Assembly (NCBI GenBank): GCA_947179485.1
Contig: OX359245.1
Location: forward strand, 42,643,067-42,707,066
Length of the DNA stretch: 64,000 bases
Reading direction: 5' to 3'
Source of the DNA: Allacma fusca
Lineage: Eukaryota > Arthropoda > Collembola > Symphypleona > Sminthuridae
Shown: positions 1 to 11,904 of the stretch, piece after piece
Numbering within the stretch: the stretch's first letter is position 1
Layout: each line of letters begins with the position of its first letter
Position numbers and translations under genes: made by a program
Notes under the pieces: model-generated
The model's database searches: none
Told to the model about the DNA's origin: nothing
The model's input: the letters and a program-made list of their open reading frames with translations, nothing else

Positions 1-972
1 TCACTTACTTAGCACAATTTTCACCTGTCAGTTGTGCGCTTTATGCTGTCTGTGATCTCTCATAACGATACCCCAGTGGTAGGAATAATTGGGTCATTAA
101 TTGTCTCGTAAGAGAATGTCGTTATAAAGATTCCCACAAATTTTAAAAAAAGTAGTCACAATGATATGAAGTCCTTATAAAGAGAGTCGATTGTACAGTG
201 GTATTTGATGTAAATTGAAGGGATCAATATGATTCAGCATTTCTGTCAATAATTGAATTTTCTTTCAATATTGAGTTTGAATTGAAACCTATGTAGTTTC
301 CCAAGAATTAAACATAATTAACCATTACATTTATTCTGCCCATTGTGGATTGGGTGGGGAGAAATATTCCAGGCTATTTTAATTCAGAGACTCCAACCAG
401 ACGAAACCAAATATTAAACCAGCATTAGGTTTAAATAAGAAATCTTTTTTAAAACTAATTTATTTTTGTGACTTTAAATTAACTCCATAGAGATTCTTGC
501 AAGTGGATCTGGTATGTATCAGTTGTAATTAATACAATAATCCTTCCTAGTTTTTTCTTGCTGAGCTCATCACCGGAATTTGATTGTTGAAACTACTTGT
601 AGTTTTGGCCTCTCAAATATTGCTTCTAAAAATAGGAATGCCCTTCACTTCTGTGCAAGTCCTTGTTGTTCAGAGTGGTCACCTCCCAGTTATTTTTCCT
701 TAGGCAAGGCAGAAACTACTGCAGTGGGAAGATATTTCCATTACTATTTAACTATTGAGTATAAGCAATATAATGAAGTATTTTTTACAAATACACTGAG
801 AGTAGACATCTTCCAGAAATAATTCCGTAGATTTTGATTCCAAATAAAGATTAACTTCTCTCAGCCCCTCTGCTCTCTCTTGAAATATTTTCTGGGAATT
901 CAAATATCTGAACACATTTTATTCAATATTCTGTCAGACAGACGAATAGCTAATCAGAATTATTGGATAAAA
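1..972. other. 5' flank of first gene, no gene seen
   Basis: No exon, RNA gene or clear repeat boundary could be supported here. The sequence is AT-rich and precedes the first coding exon of the gene at 973. It should contain that gene's promoter and 5' UTR, but no TATA box or initiator could be fixed by eye. Confidence 0.5.
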
Positions 973-3900
973 ATGGAAGGGGAAGGTCAAGAAACCCGCG
1001 ATCGGTAAGTTCCAATATGTTTTCATTATTCTGTCAGGAGAATTATTTCAGCACTTATTCGAAAAGGCGCCACTATAAAGAATACTTGAGCATATACTAT
1101 TACTTGTGAATATAGTTTTAATCAAACAAACAGTTGAGTAGAGACCGAATTTGATAAATTATTTCTTGTATAATTATAATTATGGTGCTATATATGTACA
1201 TGTCAAAATGCTGGAAACAACTTCCATGCATAGGAGTTGCATTCATTTTATTTTGCTCTCGGATTCAATATTTCTCATAAAGTATGTATAGATACATTTA
1301 GATATAGTTAACAGTGATGAGTAAAATGAGAAATCAGAACAAAAATCACGGGAAATTAAAGAAAATTAAAATGGGAATTTGTTTAAAAAATTTTCATGGA
1401 AAGCTATTTTTACATGATATCTCAACCATATACATACATACATCCTGTTAATTTAGTGACATGCCCACGGATTCTTCCCTGAAGTGTGAACCACCAAGTC
1501 CTACAAATGAAGTCGTAAAGGAAGAGTTTTCCAAAATCGCCTCCTGTCAAAGTCCTCTGGCCTCAAGGTTGGATGAATGAAGTTTATATTTTGAAAATTC
1601 ATCTTTATCTATTCCCTTTCAAAGTTGCATTTCCACCAAACAGCTTTTTTCCCGCTTGAATTTTTTTATAGTTTTTGATAATTCTTAACGGAAATTGCTA
1701 TAAGTGATTAACATTTGTTTGAGGAACTGATGCATTTAGAAAATATGATGGTGCTGGTATTGTGAGTCATTATTCAAAAACCTCACTTGATTTTACATTT
1801 CGAAGGGCCTAATCATTCTTGATTGCTGCCATAGTTTCATATTAAATTAATTGTTTTTTTTTGTCATTTCAGGTCAGGCGAATTTGATCAAGTAAGCATA
1901 AACGCTTTTTACTAAATTGATTTCATATTGTCAATAATAGTCTTCAGCTTGTCCAAAGTAATAAATTATTACCGTTGGAGCGCAGCCATCAGCATTGATT
2001 CAAATACAGGCTCACAGAAATCATAGAGCGATTATTTTAGTGAGGGGTTATACAGACTCACAATTTACATTCAAAAATTTGACCAGGTATTATTTACACA
2101 TTGCCGGATATTTATTAGAGCATTTTCCAGACAGGGCGAACAATTGGAATCATTTCCATTTACCGAAGAATACATTGACAAATAAGTCTATCCTTGTAAG
2201 AGCATTCCATTATCAATTATTGAAAGCTTGAAATGCCTCTATTAGAGCGAGGGCATTGCTTCACCAAATAACTATAACAAAATTCTTTTTATTTTGGCAA
2301 ATCGTGTATAGTTCCTCCAGATTTCTACAGGACAGTTTATCTGGGATATTTTTAGGGACTGGTTAATTCTACATATTAGGTATCTATCATTCCTATTTGA
2401 GCACAGGATTTGTCGCAGAAACTAGGGTTTAAAATTTCAGCAGATTTATATAAGAGGAAAGGAGGAGTGAAGAGAGGCACATAATTGAAAAAATGACCAA
2501 TAGATAAGTTAAATTGGATAATTCGAAATGTTTGCGACTGTGCCGCGGAAGTTGGAACGGAAACTTAAGAATTTTCAGCCATTTTGAAATTGCGAATGTG
2601 TTGTGTAGACATTGAGTCGCAGTATTTTAATTTACAGATCTCTATGAGGTTAGGATACAAGAAAATGATGTGCAACTGTGGGAAATCCTTATCAAGTTTT
2701 ACTACAAGTGAGAATACAGGACCCTTTATTTGCTCCACCACTTGTTTACTCTGGCATGGGACAGGTAAATTCTCTTTTGTATTAATTAACTTGTACGACT
2801 TTGTTCAAACTGCATTCACAGGCACGTTACAACAAGTTAGGCAAAAGGAGTGAAATTACAAATTTGGAAATTCCAACGGTGCTTCTGGTTTTTAATTTTT
2901 TTATGATGACGTATGTTAATCACGTCGTCGGTAAAAATTTACCAAAGATTTACATGCTATAGAGGTTCTTGAATAGTCTCCTATTCTAACAGATGTTAAT
3001 CTTTTGAAGGTCTACCCATAAAGATTGAATCTAAGCAGCAGAAACAATGGATAGACTTTTTAGTCCTTGGAAACCAAGGAAAGGATATGATTTTGGAGAT
3101 ACCAAACAACTGTCACGATCACGAAATACCGGTAAATACCTTCCACGGGACAATCTAACTCCTATTTTTCTGAGCTTTGCATTATATTAAACAACCTTCA
3201 ATTTCCTCCCGAATTCGAAACCTCGTGTAAAATAATGCCGAAACGATTGCGATTTTTTTCATAAGTTTCATAAGTAAAATGCTAGGATGCTTTCTTATTT
3301 ATACTGAATCCAGAACCGCATACGTAACTGCAAACACTCATGGGCAATTGTTTTTCCTTGCCTTAGACATTGGCATGAAAATGAAATACAATAACACCTT
3401 CCTTTGCACCTTCCCTGCATCATATTTTCCAATTTACCCTCATCCAAAAATTAGGCTAATATTTTTACCTTCCTTGCCTTTTTGTGCCATTTCAAAATGC
3501 CTTTTGTCTAACCTTAAATGCCCTTTTTGTGCAAAAATAGGTTTGGCTGCCTGTAACATGTGGCTGGTTCAATGTGCAATACGATTTAATTAAGCATTGA
3601 ACGTGTTTGACATAGACGTCAGTGTTCACGTACCAATGGAGTTAAAATTTATTTTAAACAGTATATTTCGTTGAAAGATAACTTTGTGAAAAATTATAAT
3701 TTTTTGTGTGGTTGTATATTCGTTTTCACACAATGTATAATTATTTAAAGTTCGAAAGCAAACATATATTCAACAAGAAAAGAGATAAAATACCTAATAA
3801 AAAGTCCACTGTTTGCAAGCTTCAAAATTTTTCATCTAAATGTGTTTTTGCACTTTCACATATTTGACTCATAAAATTCATCTAACGATTATTTTGTATC

Positions 3901-6900
3901 TTTTACAAGCCAATATTAAATTCAAAACTTATGTAGGCACTGGCGAAAGTGTTCTTTATATTATTCAACAATATAAATGTTCAAAATTCACTTCAAAACT
4001 TTTCAAGGATTATTGAAATCTTTAACTTAATTTTTTAAACTACTGACCATGAGTACTGAATTAGGCCAATTAAAACGTTTTTTTAATTGACATTGAAATT
4101 TTCTAAAACTGGATGAGTTTGATTATGCCATGAAAAGTAATGGTCAGGGTGTGTTTCGGGTGGGCAGCAAAGCTTGGCAAAATATTCGCATACCTTAAAT
4201 CCTAGATATTTTTAGAACCTTAAGTAGAGCCTGCATATTAGCCTACTTATATCCCTCTCGTTATTTGACCGTACCTACAACATACATATAATGTCGAAAT
4301 TGAATCCTACCTGCAAACTAAAATGAAATTATGCATGTATAAATTGAAGGCTACAAGTGATTTACATTGCACCTATTTTAAATATAAACAATAGAGTTGG
4401 CAACGAAAATACGTACTGATTATTCCCAGCATACGTGAGTTGCAGAATTTTTGTCTCGAAATATCCACCCTACATACACTTGCCTACAAAATAGTTAAAA
4501 ATGTGAGCGTAACCTACAATTTTGCCTTCTTGTAGGCATACATGTAGGGTATGAGCCCAGCTTTGGTGGGCAGGCATGTAACTCAATTAAAGGCTTCTTT
4601 TATAAGAGTCCAGAATTTTTACTCAGGGACTAGAACTTTTTCTACCAGTTTTGCTTGCTATAATACAAAACCTTGAAATTTTTAGTTACTAAAAATGACG
4701 TACCCATTTTTATTGATACAGATAGTCCGTGTTCACGTCAAGCAGGATCCTCAAGAAGGTACGACGAAATTACTTTTTATTCGCTATTTGGTTCTAATCT
4801 TCTAATACCTTTGTCAAGTTATTCTTTCCCGTTACTTTTATTCGTAACTGTTGATCTTTGATCAAACTTGTATTTTAGCTATTGATCTTCAGATCAATAT
4901 TTCTATTTCCTTTCTTTTAGAATAAATAATTAGCCTTTGTGTTATTGTTTTAGTATTCAGGTGTTGTGGTATCAGTTCTGGTACAATAAGCTATAACTTA
5001 CCAATATGTATCTTACATGATTTTACAGCCTTTCATCAGGCTCAGCCAGCAGGTCCAATCAATCCAGGAAGAAATAATTTGTTCCATGCTGGACTGAATA
5101 ATGCAAGTGCTTTCAATCCTGGAAGGATTCAAAATTCTCCTGTACTAATTCCGTACGATTATGGTAAAAATTATTCGGATAGTATAAACGTACACAGTAC
5201 GTTTCTGCAATAACGTTTTGCGACAACCAAAAATAGTAATAGAGATACAAAACCTGGTAGTTATGATTGTAATGAAATTGCAACAGGGAAATATCGTAGT
5301 GCTGGGCTCGGGTCAAGTATTTATAAAGATCCGACCACGAGCTTGACTTGACCCCGACTTCTCAAGTACGTATTTCAAAATTACCCGAACTTGACATTTT
5401 CAATTCAAGTAATAGATACTTGAATGGAACAAGTTCGGGTTTTCAAGTCATTCTTCGATTACTTGACCATGACTTTATGCGCGCGTTTCGGGTCCAACTT
5501 TAACTTGACTTTACCATGACCCGAACTTGACAATGAACTGGAACTTTCAAGTACAAGAAACTTGATTTGTAGGACACCAAAATAATTAAATTTTATTGGC
5601 GAAAAATTTATATTTGTAATAAAAGTGAACATATGTAGGTTTCTAACGCACACTAGGTTCCACCCAGAACTTTGCGAGCAAACGCTTCTAAAAATAATAA
5701 TTGTATTTTTGATCCTTTTCACTGAATGTCGAATGATGGTACTTTGGAGATCTGATTTCGTGTACCGGTGGGTCTGGTATTTCATTTTACATTTTCGGTG
5801 GCACAAAACTTATTTTAAGGTTTGTTGGCAATACTATTGTAAAAATGGATGCGAACATTTTAAAATTAATTTCTACGGAGTCATATGAGTGTTCAGCGTT
5901 CTTTTGTATTTGTGTATACAGAACACGTTAACAAAGGCATGCTAAAGTCATGTACTAAAATGCCAAAAAAATGTACTAAATTAAGTTTTATTTAGCATAG
6001 TGAATTGTAAGTGAATTGAAAATTCCCTCAGCCGTGAAGACTTGCGCAAACAAAAAACTTAAACTTGTAAAAGAAAAACTCAAGTTCGTGGTCATAAGTA
6101 CTTCTTAATATTTTATTACTTAACAGCCCCTATTCACCCTCAACAAAATTATCATCCGCAACGTGTCATATCACACGATGGACAATACTATGGGAACAAT
6201 GTTACAGAAGGCAGGAATTTAGATGGGATGCAAATGTATATGAGAACAGTGCCAAGTACTTACAACTCAGGTAATTTGGTTTTTAACGTATTTCCGGTTG
6301 TACTTTAATTCCTTCAAAATTGCAATTATTGTATTACCAGGGGCAAGCAGTAATTGGAAAACATGCCACTTTGCCTCAATTCAATTATAAAAGTTACAAT
6401 AATGACCATACACTTACCATTGCGTTAGCAAAGCTCAGCTCACGCTTCCCCCTTGGTGTCTTTTAACATTTACTATTTAGGAGCAAAGTAAGTGTAATCA
6501 TTTGTACGAGTGCGGCACTTTTTACATTACATTCAGATACATACATATGTCCACAAATGCTCTCGCCAATTTAAATCTGAATTGGCAAAGTTCTGTTCAA
6601 TTCAATTGTCGATTCAATATCGAATTGAATCGACGGATTCCGATCTTAACTTTGAATTGAAATGAATTATTTTTCTAGCAATATTTTATGTATAGTGTTA
6701 TACTTATAACGTCCTGAATTCGTCTCATGATATTCATAGTTCCTTGAGTCTCCACATCCTTGTAATTGAACCTTACCACAGGATTTTTATTGTAATGGAT
6801 TGGAAATATTTAAATATGTATGGATATAAGTACAATTAATTATACAAATTTCTCTTTTGACCAATAAGACAACCCCACGAATGTGCAGCCAACTTCATTT

Positions 6901-6993
6901 GACATATTACCTTTAGGGATTCGACATGGAAGTCCTCACAGAATCCCGGAGAAAAAACTCAATAATTTTTCAGAACAAGGGGCTGCGCAGTAA
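973..6993 (+). CDS. multi-exon gene of unknown function, short isoform (283 aa)
   Basis: I do not recognise this gene. Ten exons can be chained with GT/AG junctions and consistent phases: 973-1004, 1457-1567, 1873-1891, 2638-2764, 2822-2835, 3024-3131, 4722-4758, 5029-5163, 6127-6270 and 6869-6993. They sum to 852 nt, an uninterrupted 284-codon frame ending in TAA. The N-terminus is acidic, with a proline/serine segment (EPPSPTNEVVKEE) like a nuclear-protein tail. Exon 4 encodes a cysteine cluster, CxC at residues 66-68 and CxxxC at 86-90, possibly zinc-binding. Exon 6 carries a hydrophobic WIDFLVLG segment, and exons 8-10 are Asn/Gln/Pro-rich. Two exons are very short (19 and 14 nt). Exons 6 and 10 use weak ATAAG acceptors, so these junctions are the least certain. 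An AATAAA lies near 7080. The intron after exon 8 holds a repeat-rich insertion. The start is the first ATG of the chain. The exon structure is inferred without transcripts. Confidence 0.6.
5295..6100. repeat. intronic repeat element with CTTGAC/GTTCGGG subrepeats
   Basis: The intron between 5163 and 6127 contains a block starting at AGTGCTGGGCTCGGGTCAAG, full of degenerate CAAGT, CTTGAC and CGGGT motifs in both orientations up to about 5560. The motif returns weakly at 6060-6100. The style matches the complete TIR elements at 27.6, 43.5 and 62.5 kb, and the left end resembles a CAGTGCT-type hAT terminus. No matching right terminus or target duplication was found, so this is probably a decayed or truncated non-autonomous element. 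Confidence 0.4.
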
Positions 6994-7528
6994 CAATCTA
7001 CACTTTGTAATTCATAAGCCACAGCCAGTATTCATAATTTTTGCACTATTCAAAGAAAGGTATTTTATTCTTTGTCTAGAATAAATACTCACGGCTCTGT
7101 AATCACATGTAGTAATATTTTATTTTCATTATTAATTGATTGTACATCTGTGTGGCTAATGAGTATAATGTCAAACATTTCAAGAATTTCCTCCTCAAGA
7201 TCAGATTGGACTTTTTCACACTGAATATAGCAATTAAGTCCTCAATTGTTTTATGTAATAACTGCCTTTTAGACAAAAGTTGTGTGTGTCAATTTTAACT
7301 TTATTTGAATTCAATGAATGAAAATATTTGAATAGAAATCAGTTTGCGTTATTTACATATAATTATATTGAGTGTCATTAATTTAAAGCGGATTTCTGGG
7401 AATATACCTAACAATAAGTCTAATTAAATCTAATTAAGTCTTATTAAAATCAATATGCTCACATGATTTCACTGTAACATTGACGATTTATCTAAATACT
7501 TTGATCTTTTACCCACCAAATCCTGTAG

Positions 7529-9163
7529 AGGGAATAGGGGCTGTAAAGATTTGCGGAGTTTCTCAGTGTCTCACAGTGCCCCAGGAAATTGATAGACGGA
7601 CTGGGAGTATTTACCAAGATTGTAAGCATATACGCACACAGATTTATCTATAAAAACCTACCCATTATAAATAGTATGCACTGCCATCCAACATTACATA
7701 TGTATACATTTAGGACAGGTTTCTAAAATTTTCTTCCATAACTTTTGAATAAACAGTAAATTTTCTCGACATTTTTTTATGACTATAGTCCCTGAAAATA
7801 AAATTAAAAATTCAATCCCCTTAGCCCACTTTGTAATGGTATTGGAAAAGACTGTCGGGAGGTTAACATTTCAGGTGTCAAAGCTTTGAGTACTTGCGAC
7901 CACGATTTAAAGATATAAGGAAACCAGGAATCTTAATTTATAGGTCAAACTATAGTTTAAACATCAGGTATTACGATTGTAGTGAAAGAAATATTTTTAT
8001 TAAAAACACCCAATTGACGTCAACTCATATTAAGTTTTAAAGAAATAATCAGATGGAAACAAGTGCGAGCGGTTGTGTCAGCCAATAGTGAACATTTGAT
8101 AATTTTAAAATCCAAGTTAGTCATCGACATTATACTCCTCAAGTATAGAGACAGGAAATAGAATGTCATCAATATATTTTTGTATTTGGACCATTAATGG
8201 GTTAAGTCCAGACCAGTTTTTAATCCAATGTATTAATCCAGTCACAGGACTTGTGTCCTCAGGTCTGTGCAATTCACATAATATTCTTACAGTTTAGTAA
8301 ATTTTTGCTTGGAATGTCCAAAAAAATTGTGTAATGTCTTATCTAGCTGTTTGCACCCCTATCATTATAGGGGAGTGAAATTTGTCAATTCACCCTTATG
8401 AAAGCATACAAACGACACTCAACCTGTTTGGATCCGTTCCTGCGTGCTTCTCCCTGGGTTACTGACATTTAGATACAATTAAGAATCGAAAACTTATAAC
8501 CCAAAACTCATCAAATATTTTAATATAGTTGAAAGATCTGCTCATCAAAATTTTTAAGGAGTACGGTTCATGGGGTTTTATTTTCTTACATAATATTTTC
8601 TCTATATATCCTCACCCCTAATCCCCCTGGTGGCCCAACGTGTTACTAAATTACGAACTCATTTGATTGAAAGCAGAACTTAGTAGTCATACACATTGCA
8701 CATACATATGTATCTACATATAATAATTATAGGTTCTAGTATAAAGCTGCTGAAAGTGATAAAGGAAAATTTGTATTTGTATTTGAAGCAGTTTGTCCCA
8801 AATTATCGTAGCATTTACTATGTATCCAAGCTTACGAGTACTCATACAATGCACTCTTCCAATAAAACACCCATTTAAAAATTATTTTGTCTTCCATCCT
8901 TATTGCTGATTTCAGTTCCACTGTTTCCCCTAACAGAGAAATTTCATGTTGGCATCCGCATGGCTTCCTTATCTTTGTGGTACACGAACGGCCTACATTT
9001 TAAGTGCATAACTGGATGTCACAGGAATATTGAATCGGCATCTGTCAACTTGAGTGATCTGGAAATATTGGGTCAAATATTAATTTGTCAATTTGAAATA
9101 AATAAATTTAACCATCGAAAATTTAGATTAGTGAATGGCAAAAGTGATGAAGTGATGAAATGA
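7529..9163 (+). CDS. alternative 3' exons of the unknown gene (long isoform)
   Basis: Two more exon-like segments lie downstream of the TAA at 6993. 7529-7621 is flanked by CCTGTAG and GTAAGC; 8916-9163 is flanked by GATTTCAG and ends in TGA. Both are open only in the phase needed to continue from the exon ending at 6270, because the 7529 acceptor has the same phase as the 6869 acceptor. Skipping 6869-6993 therefore gives a 1068-nt frame (355 aa). The alternative tail has cysteine pairs (ICGVSQC, CITGC) and is basic. An 81-codon open stretch in such AT-rich DNA is unlikely by chance but not decisive. They could instead belong to a separate downstream gene whose first exons were missed. Function is unknown. 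Confidence 0.45.
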
Positions 9164-9479
9164 TTGGAATTATAACATTCGGTATCTTCGTACAGTCAAT
9201 TTTTGATGCTCTTAAAACTTAATTGTAATTACTAAAAAACAATTTATATTACCCGGAGGAACTTTTTTAGGAGTTAGATATTTTAGCATCTTGAGGTTTG
9301 TTTTTTAAACTACGGCTGGCCTTTCTGTACGGATGCAGACAAAGAAGAATGCATTGAGATTGTAAAGGTTAATAATACACCAAAATTACCCCAAGTATTT
9401 CCTAAACAAACACTTTCAAAACATTATAGCATTTAATTCACAAATAGATTCACAAAATTGTAATTTCATTGAATAAAAC

Positions 9480-10107
9480 TATTTTAATTTGTTGGAGGAT
9501 TTCCCTATTGATATTATTATCGTATTTCGTGGTAAACTACATAATATTATATTTCACATGAAAAAACTTATGATATTGTAAGGATTTTGTATGCATGCCG
9601 TTATTACGGAGAAGGCTATTCCTCACCACAATGCTAAGTACGTTATTAAACTTCAATCGATTTAAAAATCCTATCAATAATATTATCACGTGTGGATTTT
9701 GAGGAAGACATTAAATACCATTTGGTTTTTACACGAAAAAAGGAAAGTTTCGGAGTATATTTATTAATTTCCGTCGACCTCTTCCACAAGTGTTCCAAAG
9801 AATTCAAAATCAGTTGGTATATAATTGGTATTGGGCTTCCGGTCTGCGGTTCCAATTCCTCCAAATGGATCTGTCTTCTCGCAGGTCAAAATGCAATGAA
9901 ATGTGAGCATTAGTGGGTTTTTCGTAAGTCATTAGTTTGGAAAGGAGAAGCTTCAGGAGTCTCACTTTAGCCTCAAACTCATACCTGTTATTACGAGAAA
10001 GCGTGTAAAATTCCCAAACAAAACCAAGCCAACCAAGGAACCATCCCCAGATTTTTTATTTCCATTTCTGTAACCTAAAGTGCAGTTCACTTTTGTGAAA
10101 TTCCAGG
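9480..10107 (+). promoter_or_regulatory. conserved 5' module of cysteine-peptide gene 1
   Basis: This stretch recurs upstream of the peptide-gene copies at about 21890-22508 and 61730-62295, partly at 24300-24658 and 39180-39554, and again at 39930-40310 before the orphan exon. Shared landmarks are a GCATGCCGTTATTACGGA block, a CTTCCGGTCTGCGGTTCCAA-like block and a GGAGAAGCTTCAGGAGTC-like block. In the copies at 10.1, 22.5, 24.7 and 62.3 kb the ATG follows ATTCCAGG, a possible splice acceptor, so part of the module may be a 5' UTR exon and intron. Minus-strand ORFs of 72-73 codons at 9646-9864 and 61840-62061 fall in it, but the 22-kb copy has stops there. Confidence 0.5.
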
Positions 10108-10427
10108 ATGGGAAGAAGGACTCACTTTGTTTTTTACGTCTGCGTTCTCTTATTACTTGTCACTATTATGGGGAGTACAGCTTCATGGGAAAGAATTTTG
10201 TGAGATATTTTTCCAGATAAAGCATTATACTTATTCATATGAAAAAATACAAACACAATACAATCGTTTATTGACTTTTAATATTTTTTATAATTTCTTT
10301 TTTTTTTAGTAAAGCTTATAGACAAGGAGGAATTACTAAGCGTGGGCCATCGACATCGGGCGGGACTTGTGCAAGCATGACTATTTTGAATGGGAAATGT
10401 GTCATCAGCCGACCTCAAAAGGACTAA
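10108..10427 (+). CDS. small secreted cysteine peptide, copy 1 (69 aa)
   Basis: Two-exon gene: 10108-10199 and 10310-10427 (stop at 10425). The donor is GTGAGA, the acceptor has a long T run before TAG, and the junction falls after two bases of codon 31. Exon 1 encodes a signal peptide: charged start MGRR, a hydrophobic core around residues 8-21, and a likely cleavage site after GSTAS. Exon 2 encodes a short basic mature peptide with two cysteines nine residues apart, ending in the family motif NGxC (LNGKC). The copies at 22.5, 24.7 and 39.6 kb share the exon-1 sequence, the splice phase and the C-x9-C spacing, but most of the mature region differs. A secreted basic peptide with few cysteines suggests a defence or venom-like role; that is inference. 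No known family was recognised. Confidence 0.7.
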
Positions 10428-10633
10428 TTTCAGAAGTATACATTTACAATTATTGCAACTGTAAAAAATATTAATTACCATTATTATATATTATAAACAC
10501 ATACGTGTGCGTCTAATGTGAACAATTATGTAATGCTATACTTGTCACTTCATTAAATAAAAATATTTTAGTTTAATATCAACCATGTTGAAATAATTGG
10601 AATACGTGGATATTGCTTAGAATCAATTTATTT

Positions 10634-10678
10634 GCCAAGCTTTCGAACTCAAACAGTGTTCATCTTCAGGGCTTAATT
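10634..10678 (-). ncRNA. hammerhead-like motif of Penelope-like element
   Basis: On the minus strand, downstream of the Penelope-like ORF fragment, the order is AAGC, then CTGAAGA (the CUGANGA core), then a GAAC/GTTC stem with a short loop, then GAAA and GCTT, which can pair with the AAGC. Penelope-like elements are known to carry hammerhead ribozyme motifs in their terminal repeats. The match is by eye. Helices are short, so activity is uncertain. Confidence 0.5.
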
Positions 10679-10812
10679 ATGACTAACTATGCTATCCTTG
10701 TTTGATGTAGTATTTATAAAAATTTTTACATTATTCTAATTTAAAATTATTGAGTTGTGAATATTTTGCAAAAAATAATTATTTTTTCAACAATTTAAAT
10801 TAAAAAACAAGA

Positions 10813-11159
10813 TCAATCTATTAAATTCGGGATTATTGGCTTCCATGCTTTGCTTAAAATAAAACCTTGGTTGACGTTCATCAATGACTGTTTTGATTGT
10901 TGGATAACTAAACCTTCCTTTATTTGTCGTAGGAAATGATTATGTTCGGGAACAACAATCTATGCATCGTCCCATGCAATATGATGACTTCTGTTTCTTA
11001 TTATGTGTCTTGCAATAGCTGATTTTTTATATTCTTTTCTTCTGACATTATCTTTATGTTCTTGTACTCTTGTGTTTAGGTGCCTATAGGTTTCCCCAAC
11101 GTATATTGAATTGCAAGTATTACAAGGTATGATGTATACTCCAGCATTCTCAGAATTTT
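10813..11159 (-). pseudogene. Penelope-like element, GIY-YIG endonuclease part (3' portion)
   Basis: Reading minus strand, this encodes the C-terminal endonuclease domain of a Penelope-like retroelement: GVYIIPC followed by IYVGET (the GIY-YIG core with its cysteine neighbour), then RxxEHK and a basic tail. One in-frame TAG interrupts the tail near 10962, and the frame ends at TGA (10813-10815). The upstream part of the same ORF lies at 18274-18430, on the other side of the copia insertion. With the hammerhead-like motif at 10634 it forms the 3' end of one fragment. The stop codon and 5' truncation make it inactive. Confidence 0.75.
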
Positions 11160-11535
11160 TGTGAAACATATGTACCTTACCTAAAAGAAATATAGCATCT
11201 CCTTGTATATACATATACATATACATATATATATTAATTGTGTATTAGAGGGCTCAAAGTCCATTGATTACAGGATCAAAGTCCACATATAATTGGACTT
11301 TGATCCCATTAAAAAACCATTAATACCACACTAATTATATTCGAATTGTCATTTCTCAAGTATAAAAAGGGGGCTAAAAAGCCTCAATAAACACAGTTCA
11401 CTGTCACTTTACAAAACCCAAATACTCTGTAGTTTGACTCCAAAGTTATTTCCTTCATACGAAATTCACATATCTCTAAAAATACAACTCATAAAATTAT
11501 ATCTGCATATTTACATAAGGACACTTTTACTCTCA
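11160..11535 (+). repeat. 5' LTR of copia element
   Basis: 376 bp, TG...CA ends. A TATAAAAAGG box lies at 11361-11370 and AATAAA at 11386-11391, giving a compact promoter and poly(A) arrangement. A pair of inverted GGACTTTGATCC-like blocks at about 11268-11310 could be regulatory. It appears identical to the 3' LTR. Confidence 0.93.
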
Positions 11536-11553
11536 TGGTAGCATAGAGCGTGG
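11536..11553 (+). promoter_or_regulatory. primer binding site of copia element
   Basis: The sequence directly after the LTR starts TGGTAGCA, which complements the 3' end of an initiator-methionine-type tRNA (a usual copia primer). The match weakens after eight bases, so the primer tRNA is not settled. Confidence 0.5.
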
Positions 11554-11694
11554 TTCGATTGAAAACATTGGACTCAACTCTGAGAGTACCTGAGATTATC
11601 AACTCATTACCCCTAATTACACCATTACAGGTTCCAGTGAGTAATTACACTCAGACGCAGCCTATCAACACAGGACCCAGCCAACCAGACGAAA

Positions 11695-11890
11695 ACGCAG
11701 AATAACCACAGAGGGGCGAAGCACCAACTTGAAGTAATAAACAAACCATATAGGGGCGAAGAGCCAACTTTGGAAAAATACCCAAACCATATAGGGGCGA
11801 AGATCCAACTTGAAAAATTATCCAAACCATACAGGGGCGAAGTAACAACTTCAAGACGCTGCTAAACTATAAAGGGGCGAAGCGGAACCA
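11695..11890 (+). repeat. five ~40-bp tandem units in copia leader
   Basis: The core AGGGGCGAAG recurs at about 11712, 11752, 11793, 11833 and 11873, mostly followed by CCAACTT-like sequence, with a 40-41 bp period. The array ends about 15 bp before the gag ATG. It lies in the untranslated leader, so it could be a packaging, enhancer or translation-control array. It is not coding on the plus strand. Confidence 0.8.
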
Positions 11891-11904
11891 CTCGGAAAAC
11901 AAAC

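Noticed and set aside
3279..3593. 104-codon plus-strand frame in an intron of the first gene
   Set aside because: No splice sites of suitable phase, low-complexity Phe/Leu/Cys content, no link to the exon chain.
11651..11854. Minus-strand repeat-containing small frames before copia gag
   Set aside because: Created by the 40-bp leader repeat; no start context or homologous protein pattern.
11695..11890. Regular repeat spacing resembling a CRISPR array
   Set aside because: Repeat and spacer are both similar between units, the DNA is eukaryotic and no cas genes exist; it is a leader tandem repeat.
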